Source of the DNA: Roseivivax sp. GX 12232
GTDB taxonomy: Bacteria; Pseudomonadota; Alphaproteobacteria; Rhodobacterales; Rhodobacteraceae
DNA: 64,000 bases
Direction: 5' to 3'
Assembly: GCF_021272185.1 (NCBI RefSeq)
Contig: NZ_JAJSEC010000008.1
Location: forward strand, 1-64,000
The notes beneath the pieces are model-generated. The model was not told where the DNA came from and ran no database searches. It saw only the letters and a list, made by a program, of their open reading frames with translations. The stretch's first letter is position 1. Each line of letters begins with the position of its first letter. The position numbers and the translations under genes are program-made. Below, piece by piece: positions 8,727-17,704 of this stretch.

Positions 8727-9212
8727 ATGACTGAACTTCTTGTGGTGTATCACTCGAAAACCGGTGGAAGTCGACAGATGGCGGAAGCCGCCGCGACCTC
8801 GGCGAGAGATGAGGTCAAAACGGTCGTGAAGACTGCCCATGACGCGAGACCCGACGATTTACTCGCCTCCGACGGCTACATCTTCTGTGCACCCGAGAAC
8901 TTGGCAGCGATCGCCGGGGTCATGAAAGACTTCTTCGACCGCTGCTACTACCCGCTCCTGGGAAAGATCGAGGGACGCCCCTACGCACAAATGGTTTGCG
9001 CCGGTTCAGACGGTGAAAACGCCGCGCGACAAACCGCCCGGATCGCGACAGGGTGGCGCCTAAAAGAAGTGCAAGCTCCGCTCATCATCTGCACCCACGC
9101 ACAAACTCCTGAGCAGATCTTGGCAGAGAAGACCATCTCGGACGAAGATCTAGCGCGTTGTCGCGAACTCGGCTCAGCCATGGGCGCCGGGCTTGCTATG
9201 AAGGTGTTTTGA
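8727..9212 (+). CDS. Flavodoxin-fold NAD(P)H-dependent oxidoreductase
   Basis: A 161-residue soluble flavodoxin-like protein. The N-terminus LLVVYHSKTGGSRQMA (residues 4-19) is the FMN phosphate-binding loop, and DGYIFCAPENLAAIAGVMKDFFDR (about 49-72) matches the second FMN loop of NADPH-dependent FMN reductase and WrbA-like proteins. It probably reduces quinones or other acceptors; the substrate is unknown. A consensus -35 TTGACA lies at 8693-8698 with a weak TAACGT 16 bp later. The start codon would then sit almost at the transcription start and there is no Shine-Dalgarno, so the mRNA may be leaderless. It is the last gene of the island. Confidence 0.82.
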   Translation: MTELLVVYHSKTGGSRQMAEAAATSARDEVKTVVKTAHDARPDDLLASDGYIFCAPENLAAIAGVMKDFFDRCYYPLLGKIEGRPYAQMVCAGSDGENAARQTARIATGWRLKEVQAPLIICTHAQTPEQILAEKTISDEDLARCRELGSAMGAGLAMKVF

Positions 9213-9347
9213 GCTGCAGGAAGCGTGTTGGCTGTTCCGCAGAAGCCCGGACCGACGCCTCCTTCGATGCTCGCTGCCGCTTGCAGAGGACCACCCAAAG
9301 TCCCGTGCAGATCTCAATGCCCAGCCTGCCCCTCCTTGGCTCAGGAC

Positions 9348-9396
9348 AGGATTGAAAATCCTCGTGTCGGTGGTTCGATTCCGCCCCCGGGCACCA
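9348..9396 (+). other. Orphan 3' half of a tRNA-Phe gene: putative attR of the island
   Basis: The sequence contains a complete anticodon loop TTGAAAA (anticodon GAA), the 3' anticodon stem, variable loop, a perfect T-arm (GGTGG TTCGATT CCGCC), the acceptor 3' strand CCCGGGC and ACCA. The 5' half is missing: upstream bases cannot form a D-arm and do not supply the GCCCGGG acceptor strand. A 3' tRNA copy of this kind is the usual product of integrase-mediated insertion into a tRNA gene. Because it points to the right, the element lies to its left and the restored tRNA-Phe should be left of this window. Confidence 0.82.
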
Positions 9397-9614
9397 TTTT
9401 TCCTACAGCAGAAAAACTTAGCGCAGCGCCGCCCGACGTGCGTCCTGCGCGGCTCGATCAGCCGCTCGCCGCCCCCCTCCTTTGCACAGCATCTCACCAC
9501 CCAAAGCGCTTGCGCCCCCCCACCTGCCCCTCTCTCCCCCGACCCCAATACTTGACTAAAACACTCTGACGCCGTAGCGGGCGGCGCAACCGATCCTGTT
9601 GCGAAGGCCGCCCG

Positions 9615-12158
9615 ATGTTCTACGACCCCGACGCCCTTGCCGCGCATGGCGCGCGGACGGCGCTGATCGCCGGTGACGGCGCCATGAGCTACGCCGAGCT
9701 CAATGCCGCCGCGGGGCGCTTTGCGGCGCGGCTGCCGAAGGGGCGCGGGCTGGTGGCTGTCGAGATGACCGCCACGAAGGAGTGCATCGCGGGGTATCTC
9801 GGGGCGCTCCAGGCGGGGCATGCGGTGTTGCCGCTGCCGGCGGGGGAGCGCGAACAGGCGACCGCGCTCGAGGCGCGGTTCCGGCCGGTCGCCTCCTGGC
9901 GGCGAAGCGGCGGGCGAATGCGGCTGCTGACGCATGCCATCCCCGTCGAGCCGCACGAGGAGCTGGCGCTGGTGCTGATGACCTCGGGCTCGACCGGCCA
10001 GGGGCGCGGGGTGCGGCTGTCGCGCGGGGCGCTCGCGGCCAATGCGGAGGCCATCGCCCAATACCTGCAGATCACGCCCGAGGACCGCGCCGCGCTTGTC
10101 CTGCCCTTGCATTATTCCTACGGGCTCTCGGTCCTGCATTCGCACCTGGCGCGCGGCGCGAGCCTCTGGCTCTCCGAGACGCCGATGCTCGACCCGGGCT
10201 TCCTGCCCGCGCTCGAGGCGGCGGAGGCCACCAACCTCGCCGGGGTGCCGCACAGCTTTCGGCTGCTCGAGGCGGCGCTGGAGGGCGGCGCCCTGCCCGG
10301 CACGCTCTCCTGCCTGACCGTCGCGGGCGGGGCCATGCCGCCGGGCGAGGTCAGCCGCTGGCAGGCCCGCATGGCGGCGCGCGGCGGGCGCTTCGTGGTC
10401 ATGTATGGCCAGACCGAGGCCACCGCGCGCATCGCCTATCTGCCGCATGAGGCCGCGGCCGAGGCACCCGAAGCCATCGGCCAGGCGATCCCCGGCGGCG
10501 CGCTGTCGCTCCGGGACGAGACCGGACAGGAGACCGAGGCGCCCGGCGCCGAGGGCGAGCTGATCTACCGCGGGCCCAACGTGATGATGGGCTACGCCGA
10601 ACGCGCCGAGGACCTGAAGCGCGGGGCCGAGACCGAGGCGCTTGCGACCGGCGACATGGCCCGGCGCGGCACCGACGGCCTCTACCGGATCACCGGGCGG
10701 CGCAGCCGGATGTCGAAGATCGCGGGGCTGCGCATCGGCCATGACGCGCTGGAACAGGCGCTGGTCGCGCGCGGGCACGAGGCCGCGGTCTGGGGCGACG
10801 ACGCCCAGATCTGGGTCGCGGCCCCGGCCCCGGACGAGGAGCTGCGCGCCGAGGTGGCAGCACTGGCGGGCATCGGCGCGCAGCATGTGGCGCTTCTGGA
10901 CTGCCCCGAGCTGCCCCGCCGCGCCAACGGCAAGATCGACTATCCCGCGCTGAAAGCGCAGGCCCGCCCGGCGCCCCGGGGCGGCGACCTGCTGGCGCTC
11001 TTCGAACGCAGCTTCCCGAACCGCAACATCCGGCGCAGCGATAGCTTCCACAGCCTCGGCGGCGACTCGCTGCGCCACGTCGAGCTCTCCCTGGCGCTCG
11101 ACACGCATTTCGGCGGGCTGCCCGAGAACTGGGAGCGCCGGCCCATCGCCGAGCTCGAGGGCGCGCGCTCGGCCAAGGGCAGCTCGGTGCCCATGCCGCT
11201 TCTGGCGCGGGCGCTGGCAATCCTCGCGGTGGTCGTGGCGCATCAGACCTTCTGGCCGGTCTACGGCGGGGCAGCGGCGATGATCGTGCTCCTGGGCATG
11301 TCGGTGGCCGAGCACCGCGCGGGCGCGCTGGCGCGGCGCGACGTGACGGGCTTTCTCGCGCCGCTCTCGCGCGTGCTGATCCCCTATTTCCTGGTGCTCG
11401 CGGGCTTTGCGCTGGCCTGGCAGCAGGTGCCCTGGGCCTCGGTGGCGCTGATCGGCAATTTCGCCGTCACCGTGCCCGAGACCGGGCTGATGCTGCCCTA
11501 TCTCTACTGGTTCGTCGAAGCCTATGTGCAGATGTGCCTGCTGCTGGTGCTGCTCTTCTGGCCCGCACCGATGCGGCGCTGGCTCTCGCGCTCGCTGTTC
11601 GGCACCGGCCTGGCGCTTCTGGCGCTGGGGGTGGCGCTGCGCATCACCCTGCCCGAGGTCTGGCCCCTGCCCGCCGGGCGCTCGCAGTTCTCGGTGCCTT
11701 GGGTCTTCTACCTCTTCGCGCTTGGCTGGTGCATCGCGGCGGCGGAGAGCCTGCCCCGGCGTCTCCTGGTCCTGGGCGCGGCGGCGGTGATCCTGCCCAT
11801 GGCTGCCTGGCTCGGGGGGAACTGGTATGGCTCCTGGTCGAAATACCTCGGCCTCCTCGGGCTGACGGGGCTGCTGCTTTTCGTGACCAGCGTGCCGCTG
11901 CCCCGGATGGGCGTGCGCGGGGTGATGCTGCTCGCGCAGGGGGCTTTCCCGATCTACCTGCTGCACCGGCTGGTGCCCGAGGTGCTGATGCCGCCCTTGG
12001 CGCCTTACCTGTCCAAGGAGGTCTTCGACCTTCTGGCGGTCCTCGGCGGGGTGGCGCTGGGGCTTGTCGCGGCGCAGGCCCTGAGCTGGGCAACGCGCCG
12101 GGTGACGGGCTGGTCGCTCTACCGGAGGGAGAGCGGGCCTGTGACGCAGGGCGGCTGA
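9615..12158 (+). CDS. Fusion: adenylation domain - acyl/peptidyl carrier - membrane acyltransferase-3
   Basis: An 847-residue three-part protein. Residues 1-445 are an acyl/aminoacyl-AMP ligase with LMTSGSTGQGRG (A3, about 120-131), YGQTEATAR (A5, about 261), TGDMARRG (A7, about 345) and NGKIDY (A10, about 438). Residues 455-530 form a carrier domain with LGGDSLRH, the phosphopantetheine serine being Ser485. Residues 540-835 are a chain of about ten membrane helices resembling acyltransferase-3 proteins, here ending with FPIYLLHRLV. Inference: the protein activates an acid, loads it on its own carrier and transfers it at the membrane to a lipid, glycan or extracytoplasmic acceptor. The substrate cannot be predicted. 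It stands alone, just right of the island border, and has no clear Shine-Dalgarno. Confidence 0.85.
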   Translation: MFYDPDALAAHGARTALIAGDGAMSYAELNAAAGRFAARLPKGRGLVAVEMTATKECIAGYLGALQAGHAVLPLPAGEREQATALEARFRPVASWRRSGGRMRLLTHAIPVEPHEELALVLMTSGSTGQGRGVRLSRGALAANAEAIAQYLQITPEDRAALVLPLHYSYGLSVLHSHLARGASLWLSETPMLDPGFLPALEAAEATNLAGVPHSFRLLEAALEGGALPGTLSCLTVAGGAMPPGEVSRWQARMAARGGRFVVMYGQTEATARIAYLPHEAAAEAPEAIGQAIPGGALSLRDETGQETEAPGAEGELIYRGPNVMMGYAERAEDLKRGAETEALATGDMARRGTDGLYRITGRRSRMSKIAGLRIGHDALEQALVARGHEAAVWGDDAQIWVAAPAPDEELRAEVAALAGIGAQHVALLDCPELPRRANGKIDYPALKAQARPAPRGGDLLALFERSFPNRNIRRSDSFHSLGGDSLRHVELSLALDTHFGGLPENWERRPIAELEGARSAKGSSVPMPLLARALAILAVVVAHQTFWPVYGGAAAMIVLLGMSVAEHRAGALARRDVTGFLAPLSRVLIPYFLVLAGFALAWQQVPWASVALIGNFAVTVPETGLMLPYLYWFVEAYVQMCLLLVLLFWPAPMRRWLSRSLFGTGLALLALGVALRITLPEVWPLPAGRSQFSVPWVFYLFALGWCIAAAESLPRRLLVLGAAAVILPMAAWLGGNWYGSWSKYLGLLGLTGLLLFVTSVPLPRMGVRGVMLLAQGAFPIYLLHRLVPEVLMPPLAPYLSKEVFDLLAVLGGVALGLVAAQALSWATRRVTGWSLYRRESGPVTQGG

Positions 12159-12507
12159 TCCTGTGCGCTAGAGGTTGGGCGACGGGGGCCGATCGGGAGG
12201 CCTGCGCCCGGCTGGTTCGGCACCTCGCGCGGCCCTACAATGCACTGCTATGGGCGCGTCTGGCGCCGCTCCAAGCGGATCGCGCGGGCCCCCGCCCACC
12301 GGCCAAACCGCCGCCTCACCAAGCCCCGCACCCCCGCGCCAACCTTCCCTCACCGGAAGCTCCCAAGCGCCTCACGCAAAGCGCGAGCACGGGGAAATCA
12401 ACCCCGGAAATTCGCAAACCTGACCTCGCGTAATCCTTTAGACACATCGAGTTGCACGCCGTTCTTATTGCTGACAGCTTGCGCGCAATTTCAAGGAGGA
12501 GACCCCA
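12159..12507. other. Intergenic region ahead of the first TRAP operon
   Basis: About 350 bp with no gene that I can support. It should carry the promoter of the TRAP operon, but no convincing -35/-10 pair was found. The strong Shine-Dalgarno AAGGAGG at 12495-12501 serves the next gene. Confidence 0.5.
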
Positions 12508-13011
12508 GTGCGACGGGCCATCGACGCGCTCAACGAAGCCGTGGGCCGGGTCATCGCGACCCTGGCCATCGTCTTTGCCGGCATCATCATCTTCGACGTG
12601 GTGATGCGCTACGCCTTCAACGACCCGACCCGCTGGGCCTTCGACGTCTCGAAGCAGGTCTACGGGTTCTATTTCATCCTGCTGGGCGGCTATGCGCTGC
12701 GCCACCAGGCGCATGTGCGGGTCGACCTTCTGACCGAGCGCTTCGGGCCGCGGCTCGCCAAGGTTGTGGACCTGGCGGGCTATGCGATCTTCTTTTTCCC
12801 CTTCACCTGGGTCTTCACCACCCGCGCCTATGACTTCGCCATGACCTCCTGGGCGCAGCGCGAGGTGACCTATGGCGCCGTGGCGGTGCCGGTCTACCCG
12901 CTGAAGGCGGCGCTCTGCCTCGGGGCGGCGCTTTTGATGATCCAGGGGGTGAGCGAAGTGCTGAAAATCGTGCTCGGAGACCGCAAGGAGGAGCTGACCG
13001 ATGGGCGGTGA
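12508..13011 (+). CDS. dctQ: TRAP transporter small permease (DctQ type)
   Basis: A 167-residue inner-membrane protein with four predicted membrane helices (about 12-32, 48-66, 88-110, 130-152). It contains the DctQ-family pattern ...VVMRYAFNDPTRWAFDVSKQ and VRVDLLTERF. It partners the large DctM subunit in sodium-driven uptake of organic acids. The start is GTG at 12508, placed 6-8 nt after AAGGAGGAG. The end overlaps dctM by 11 bp, indicating coupled translation. No regulator gene flanks the operon. The ligand is set by the binding protein encoded downstream. Confidence 0.93.
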   Translation: MRRAIDALNEAVGRVIATLAIVFAGIIIFDVVMRYAFNDPTRWAFDVSKQVYGFYFILLGGYALRHQAHVRVDLLTERFGPRLAKVVDLAGYAIFFFPFTWVFTTRAYDFAMTSWAQREVTYGAVAVPVYPLKAALCLGAALLMIQGVSEVLKIVLGDRKEELTDGR

Positions 13012-14326
13012 GACGATTGCAGTGGTGATGTTCGGGCTCCTGGTGCTGGGCCTGATGATGGGCCACCCGCTGGCCTTCGTCCTGGGCGGCACCGCGGTCC
13101 TGGGCGCGGTGATCGCCGGCAAGACCATGGTGCTGGGCATCGTGATCAACCGGATCTTCGGCGATGTGCTCGACAATTACACCCTGATCGCCATCCCGCT
13201 GTTCGTGTTGATGGCGCAGTTCCTGTCGAACTCGGGCGTGACCGACAAGATGTTCGAGAGCCTGCGGCTCCTGATGTCGAACGTCCGCGGCGGGCTGGCG
13301 CTGGCGGTGGTCTTCATCTCGATCCTGCTGGCCGCGACCACCGGCATCATCGGCGCCTCGATCACCGTCATGGGGGTCATGGCGCTGCGCCCGATGCTGT
13401 CGAACGGCTATTCCCCGACGCTGACGACCGGCGTAATCGCCGCCTCGGGCTGCCTCGGCATCCTCATTCCGCCGTCGATCATGCTGATCCTCATGGCCAG
13501 CTATTCGCCGCTTTCGGTGGGCGAGCTTTTCGCTGGCGCGATGATCCCGGGCGTGGCGCTCGGCATCCTTTACGCCGCCTGGGTGGCGATCCTGGCGATC
13601 ATGCGCCCGGACATGGCGCCCTCGGTGCATCCCGACGACATGCCGCCGCGCCGCGACCTCTACCTGATGCTCGCCAAGGAGGCGCTGCCGCCGCTCCTCT
13701 TGATCTTCGGCATCCTGGGCTCGCTCCTGGCCGGGATCGCCACGGCGACCGAGGCCTCGGCCATCGGCGCGGCGCTGGCGCTCTGCATCGTGATCGCGCG
13801 CGGCCGCTTCAGCCTGCCCTCCTTCTACGAGGCGCTGCGCGAGACCGGCAAGACCAGCGCGATGATCCTCTTCATCGTGGTCGGCGCCACGGCCTTTACC
13901 GGGGTCTTCAACATCACCGGCGGGCTGCGCGCCACGCAGGAGCTGATCCGCAACCTCGACATGGCGCCCTGGATGCTGCTGACGGTGATGATGCTGATCG
14001 TCTTCGTGCTGGGCGCCTTCCTCGACTGGACCGGCATCGTGCTTCTGAGCTTCCCGATCTTCCTGCCCATCGTGCAGGAGATGGAGGGCGTGAACCTCTT
14101 GTGGTTCGTGGTGCTCATGGCGGTGGTGCTGCAGACGAGCTTTCTCACCCCACCCTTCGGCTATGCGCTCTTCTACCTGCGCGCCATCGCCCCGAAGGAG
14201 GTCCGCACCTCGCATATCATCAAGGGCGTGCTGCCGTTCATCGGCCTGATCGTCCTGATGTGCCTGGTGGTCGCCCTGGTCCCCGAGACGGTGACCTGGC
14301 TGCCCCAGGTCCTCTACGGCCAATAG
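13001..14326 (+). CDS. dctM: TRAP transporter large permease (DctM type)
   Basis: A 441-residue membrane protein with about 12 helices, the transport subunit of a tripartite ATP-independent periplasmic system. Family signatures include the N-terminal GHPLAFVLGG, the repeated TTGIIGASITVMG and SGCLGILIPPSIMLI, the sodium-site-like loops of the two elevator repeats, and ILFIVVGATAF. The start overlaps dctQ. It operates with the DctQ and DctP subunits to import an organic anion together with sodium. The length is normal for the family and there are no lesions. Confidence 0.95.
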   Translation: MGGETIAVVMFGLLVLGLMMGHPLAFVLGGTAVLGAVIAGKTMVLGIVINRIFGDVLDNYTLIAIPLFVLMAQFLSNSGVTDKMFESLRLLMSNVRGGLALAVVFISILLAATTGIIGASITVMGVMALRPMLSNGYSPTLTTGVIAASGCLGILIPPSIMLILMASYSPLSVGELFAGAMIPGVALGILYAAWVAILAIMRPDMAPSVHPDDMPPRRDLYLMLAKEALPPLLLIFGILGSLLAGIATATEASAIGAALALCIVIARGRFSLPSFYEALRETGKTSAMILFIVVGATAFTGVFNITGGLRATQELIRNLDMAPWMLLTVMMLIVFVLGAFLDWTGIVLLSFPIFLPIVQEMEGVNLLWFVVLMAVVLQTSFLTPPFGYALFYLRAIAPKEVRTSHIIKGVLPFIGLIVLMCLVVALVPETVTWLPQVLYGQ

Positions 14327-14356
14327 CCGCCAAGTCATTCACCAAGGGAGATAGAG

Positions 14357-15451
14357 ATGACCGCCACCTTCAAGCCGCTTGCCGCCGCCACGGCGCTGGC
14401 CACCTGCTTCGGCGCCGCCGCCGAGGCCCAGGAAAGCTGGACCATGACCACCACCTGGCCCTCCTCGCTGGAGCTGATCGAGTTCGACCGGCATTTCGTC
14501 GATCTGGCCAACAAGCTGGTAGGCGACGAGCTGACCATCGAGTTCTTCGAGGGCGGCAGCCTGGTGCCCTCGGGCGAGGTCTTCAGCGCCGTGCAATCGG
14601 GCACCGTGCAGGCCGGCGCCGACTGGCCGGGCTACTGGGCCGGCCGCGACGCCGCCTTCACGCCGCTGGCGACCACGCCGTCGCTCTTCAACGCCGTCGA
14701 CTACGTGAACTGGATCAACGAATGGGGCGGCGACGAGCTCTATGACGAGGTCTACGGCCAGTTTGACATGGTCTACCTGCCCTATGGCGTGACCAACAAC
14801 GAGAGCGGCTTCCACACCAACAAGGAGCTGGTCACCCTCGAGGACCTGCAGGGCATGCGCCTGCGCGTCTCGGGCAACGAGCAGGGCCGCATCCTCGAGC
14901 GTCTCGGCGGCAGCCAGGTCTCCATGGCCGGCGGCGAGGTCTACCAGGCGCTCGAGCGCGGCGTGATCGACGGCGGCGAGTTCTCCACGCCCAACGTCGA
15001 CTGGTCGGCGGGCTTCCAGCAGGTCACCTCGAACTGGTCGACCCCGGGCTGGCACCAGTCGGCCTCGGTCTTCGGCGTGATGATCAACAAGAGCGCCTGG
15101 GACGCGCTGAGCCCCGAGACCCAGGAGAAGCTCGAGATCGCGGCGGATGCCACGATGATGTGGTCGCTGGCCTTCACCGAGAAGCGCGCCACCGAGGCCT
15201 ATGCCAAGTGGGACGAGGCGGTGCAGATCGACCGCTATTCCGACGAGGCGCTGGAAGAGGTGCAGACCGTCGCCAATGAGGTGATCGTCGAGGTCTCCTG
15301 CGAGAACCCCTCGGCCGCCAAGGTCTACCTGTCGATGGTGGAATACCTCGACAACTACAAGCAGTGGCGCGAGGCCTCGGCCCCGTTCAACCTCGGCCGG
15401 ACGCCCAACGGCCCGGCGATCGAGGACCTGCAGAACTGCGCCAACGGCTGA
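14357..15451 (+). CDS. dctP: TRAP transporter substrate-binding protein (DctP type)
   Basis: A 364-residue periplasmic solute receptor. Residues 1-24 form a signal peptide ending AEA. The mature protein begins with WTMTTTWPSS, and MRLRVSGNEQGRILERLG (about 158-175) holds the conserved Arg that normally salt-bridges the ligand carboxylate. The opening and the GEFSTPNVDW block resemble the 2-oxoacid/lactate-type TRAP receptors (TakP group) more than the C4-dicarboxylate DctP group; that is inference. AAGGGAGAT precedes the ATG. A terminator follows directly, closing the operon. Confidence 0.93.
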   Translation: MTATFKPLAAATALATCFGAAAEAQESWTMTTTWPSSLELIEFDRHFVDLANKLVGDELTIEFFEGGSLVPSGEVFSAVQSGTVQAGADWPGYWAGRDAAFTPLATTPSLFNAVDYVNWINEWGGDELYDEVYGQFDMVYLPYGVTNNESGFHTNKELVTLEDLQGMRLRVSGNEQGRILERLGGSQVSMAGGEVYQALERGVIDGGEFSTPNVDWSAGFQQVTSNWSTPGWHQSASVFGVMINKSAWDALSPETQEKLEIAADATMMWSLAFTEKRATEAYAKWDEAVQIDRYSDEALEEVQTVANEVIVEVSCENPSAAKVYLSMVEYLDNYKQWREASAPFNLGRTPNGPAIEDLQNCANG

Positions 15452-15478
15452 GGCCGGTTGGCGTTGAGAGTGAGGCTG

Positions 15479-15506
15479 GGGCCGCCTTCGGGCGGCCCTT
15501 TGTTGT
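15479..15506 (+). terminator. Rho-independent terminator after dctP
   Basis: Perfect 8-bp stem GGGCCGCC-TTCG-GGCGGCCC (15479-15498) with a stable UUCG tetraloop, followed by TTTGTTGTT. It ends the first TRAP operon. Confidence 0.88.
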
Positions 15507-15531
15507 TGGGGGGGTGGTGTGGGGTGCCCTG

Positions 15532-15850
15532 CACCGTTGGTGCTATTTGGGCGGCGGGTGGCGCGAAGTCATCTCAGGATGCTCCGGGTTCTGGGCAGGC
15601 TGCCTGAGACCCCATCCGCGCGCGCCGTGACACCCAAGAAGGCGTCACCGCCTCCCTTTCTCTTGCCAGCTTTCCAACCCGCCCCCTCCCACCTCAACGC
15701 TCTCGCACCACAGGGCGCGCGCCGGACCGGGGGCCGGCGCTGCCGCCCTCTGAGCGAGGCGCTTTATCCCAGCAAGGTCAGGACTAAAGGCGAACTAGGC
15801 ACGCCACCCCAAGGAGCGCCGGCCCAAGGGGCCGGTCCGGCGCGCGCCCG
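15532..15850 (+). repeat. First unit of a ~320-bp tandem repeat with 29-bp hairpin arms
   Basis: The unit runs from the hairpin-like start near GCACCGTTGGTGCTAT to the next copy at about 15851, a period of 320 bp. Its core (15713-15849) has a left arm at 15713-15741. It is perfectly complementary to the right arm 15815-15825 plus 15832-15849 (29 bp), with a 6-nt bulge AAGGGG at 15826-15831 in the right arm. Between the arms lie a conserved stretch (GAGCGAGGCGCTTTATCCC) and a variable stretch. No protein motif is present. Confidence 0.85.
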
Positions 15851-16200
15851 GCACCTTCGGTGCTATTCGGGCGCAAGTCGGGCGCAGCTACCTAAGGCTG
15901 GTCCGAGTTCTGCGTGGGGTTTGTGGGTCCCCATCCGCGCGGCGCAACAGCGCAGAAAGCGGCACCGCCTCCGAGGCTCTTCCCAGCCTGCCAAACCGCC
16001 CTTTTCCCGCTCAAAGCTCTCGCAACACAGGGCGCGCGCCGGACCGGGGGCCGGCGCTGCTGCCCTCTGAGCGAGGCGCTTTATCCCAGCAAGGTCATTG
16101 CTCACTGTAAGCTATGCACGCCATCCCAAGGAGCGCCGGCCCATCGGGCCGGTCCGGCGCGCGCCCGGCACCTTTGGTGCTATTCGGGCGCAAGAGGGGC
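15851..16200 (+). repeat. Second unit of the hairpin repeat
   Basis: Tandem second copy. Left arm 16030-16058; right arm 16132-16142 and 16149-16166, again 29 perfect pairs, with bulge ATCGGG at 16143-16148. The sequence between the arms keeps GAGCGAGGCGCTTTATCCC but differs completely from copy 1 over about 20 nt (16099-16117). The start of a third unit (GCACCTTTGGTGCTATTCGG) follows at about 16168 and then breaks off. The rest of the gap to 16321 shows no gene. Confidence 0.85.
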
Positions 16201-16321
16201 TCGGATGGTCACATTGGGGCGCTGTTTTCACGGGACAGCGGCTTTGTTGGGCTCGGGGAGAGAGTGTCCGAAACCGAAGGTGGACGTTTCAGCGGAATGA
16301 GCGTGCCAACACCACTTCGGG

Positions 16322-17704
16322 CTAGCGGCTTTCGCCATCTTGCTTGTCCTCTTGGCTCTCCGCTGTCTCTGCGGCGTCTTCTGACCGACCATCGGACGCA
16401 CCCCGCTCCTCCGCAACGCGCTCGGCCCGCTCCGCCTCCTCAGCCTCAGCCTCCGCAGCCGCCGCCGCCTCGCTCTCCTCCGCGCTCCACTCCTGCGCGG
16501 CGGTCACCGCCACGGCGGACGCCGTCGGCACGAGGTTCACGTAGTCGCCGGCCTCCTCGACCGAGGGCGCCTCGCGGCGGGTCATGCGGAAGAGGCACCA
16601 GCCCGCGATCCCCGCGAAGACCAGGCCCAGGAACAGCCAGAAGCCCTCGTTGCCAATCCACTCCATGATCTGGCCGGTCAGGAGCGGGCCCAGGACCGCG
16701 CCGAGCCCGTAGATGAACAACAGCCCCCCGGCGGCCGCGGGCATGTCCTCGAGCTCGAGATAGTCGTTGGTATAGGCCATCAGCAGCGAATAGAGCGGGC
16801 TCGCGGTCCCGCCCATGACGAAGCCCGCGACCAGGAGCCCGCCGAAGCCCGGCTGCAGCACCCAGGGCGTCAGGCAGGCCAGCGCGCCGATCGCCGAGAC
16901 GCCGAGGATCATGAAGCGCCGGTCGATCCGGTCCGAGAGCCAGCCGATCGGCACCTGGAAGACGATGGAGCCGATGAAGATCATCGCGATGAAAGTGGTG
17001 ACCCGCGCGGTGCTCAGCCCCGCCGCGGCGCCATAGACCGAAGCCATGCCGAGCTGCGCCGCAAAGACGCAGCCGAGAAGCAGCGTGCCCACCGTGCCGA
17101 GCGGCGACTTGCCGTAAAGCGCCCGGAGGCTCATCGGCTTGATCGCATCCGCCGCGGGCACCGGGCTCGCCGACAGAAGGATCGGCGCGAAGGAGAAGGA
17201 GACCAGGATCGAGGCCAAGACGAAGGGCGTGAAGCCATTGGCCTCGGCCACCCCCACGAGCCCCTGCGCGCCCACCATGCCCAGCGTCTGCGCCAGCATA
17301 TAGGCCGAGAGCACCGTGCCCCGCGTGCGGTTCGTCGCCTTGTTGTTGAGCCAGCTCTCCGCCGAGACATAGACGCCCGAGAGGCAGAACCCCAGCGCCA
17401 GGCGGATCAGCACCCAGGCCCAGGGCTCGACCAGGAGCGGAAAGGCGATGAGCCCCGCCGACATGAAGGAGCCGAGCGCCGCGAAAACCCGCACGTGGCC
17501 GACGCGCCGGATCAGCACCGGCGCCACCCGCGAGCCCACGAGGAAGCCCAGGAAATAGGCCGAGGTGACGACGGAAAGCTGGGTGGTCGAGAAACCCTCG
17601 AGCCCGCCGCGGATGCCCATGAGCGTGCTCTGCATGCCGTTGCCGATCATGATCAGCAGGATGCCGAAGAGCAGCGCCCAGACGCCGAGAACCGTTTTCA
17701 GCAT
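16322..17704 (-). CDS. MFS transporter with acidic C-terminal tail
   Basis: A 460-residue 12-helix major facilitator. Features: GIRGGLEGFS in the loop after helix 1, the strongly conserved helix 2-3 region SAYFLGFLVGS followed by RRVGHVR (cytosolic loop A), and GWLSDRIDRR, the second-half copy of the loop motif. This layout matches the YcaD/YfkF-like sugar or drug permease branch; the substrate is unknown. An unusual tail of about 60 residues after the last helix is rich in Ala/Glu (EAAAAAEAEAEEAERAER) and probably helical and cytosolic. The ATG at 17704 is chosen because it has AAAGGA upstream and starts helix 1. The gene lies between copies of the hairpin repeat. Confidence 0.88.
   Translation of the reverse strand: MLKTVLGVWALLFGILLIMIGNGMQSTLMGIRGGLEGFSTTQLSVVTSAYFLGFLVGSRVAPVLIRRVGHVRVFAALGSFMSAGLIAFPLLVEPWAWVLIRLALGFCLSGVYVSAESWLNNKATNRTRGTVLSAYMLAQTLGMVGAQGLVGVAEANGFTPFVLASILVSFSFAPILLSASPVPAADAIKPMSLRALYGKSPLGTVGTLLLGCVFAAQLGMASVYGAAAGLSTARVTTFIAMIFIGSIVFQVPIGWLSDRIDRRFMILGVSAIGALACLTPWVLQPGFGGLLVAGFVMGGTASPLYSLLMAYTNDYLELEDMPAAAGGLLFIYGLGAVLGPLLTGQIMEWIGNEGFWLFLGLVFAGIAGWCLFRMTRREAPSVEEAGDYVNLVPTASAVAVTAAQEWSAEESEAAAAAEAEAEEAERAERVAEERGASDGRSEDAAETAESQEDKQDGESR

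Noticed and set aside
9319-9396. A complete tRNA-Phe gene of about 78 nt
   Set aside because: The length fits, but the 5' acceptor strand pairs poorly (GCCCAGC against CCCGGGC) and no D-arm forms. Only the 3' half from 9348 is tRNA-like.
15713-15849. A classical MITE with terminal inverted repeats
   Set aside because: The flanks are also conserved between copies and no target-site duplication is visible, so the repeat unit is larger than the inverted-repeat core.
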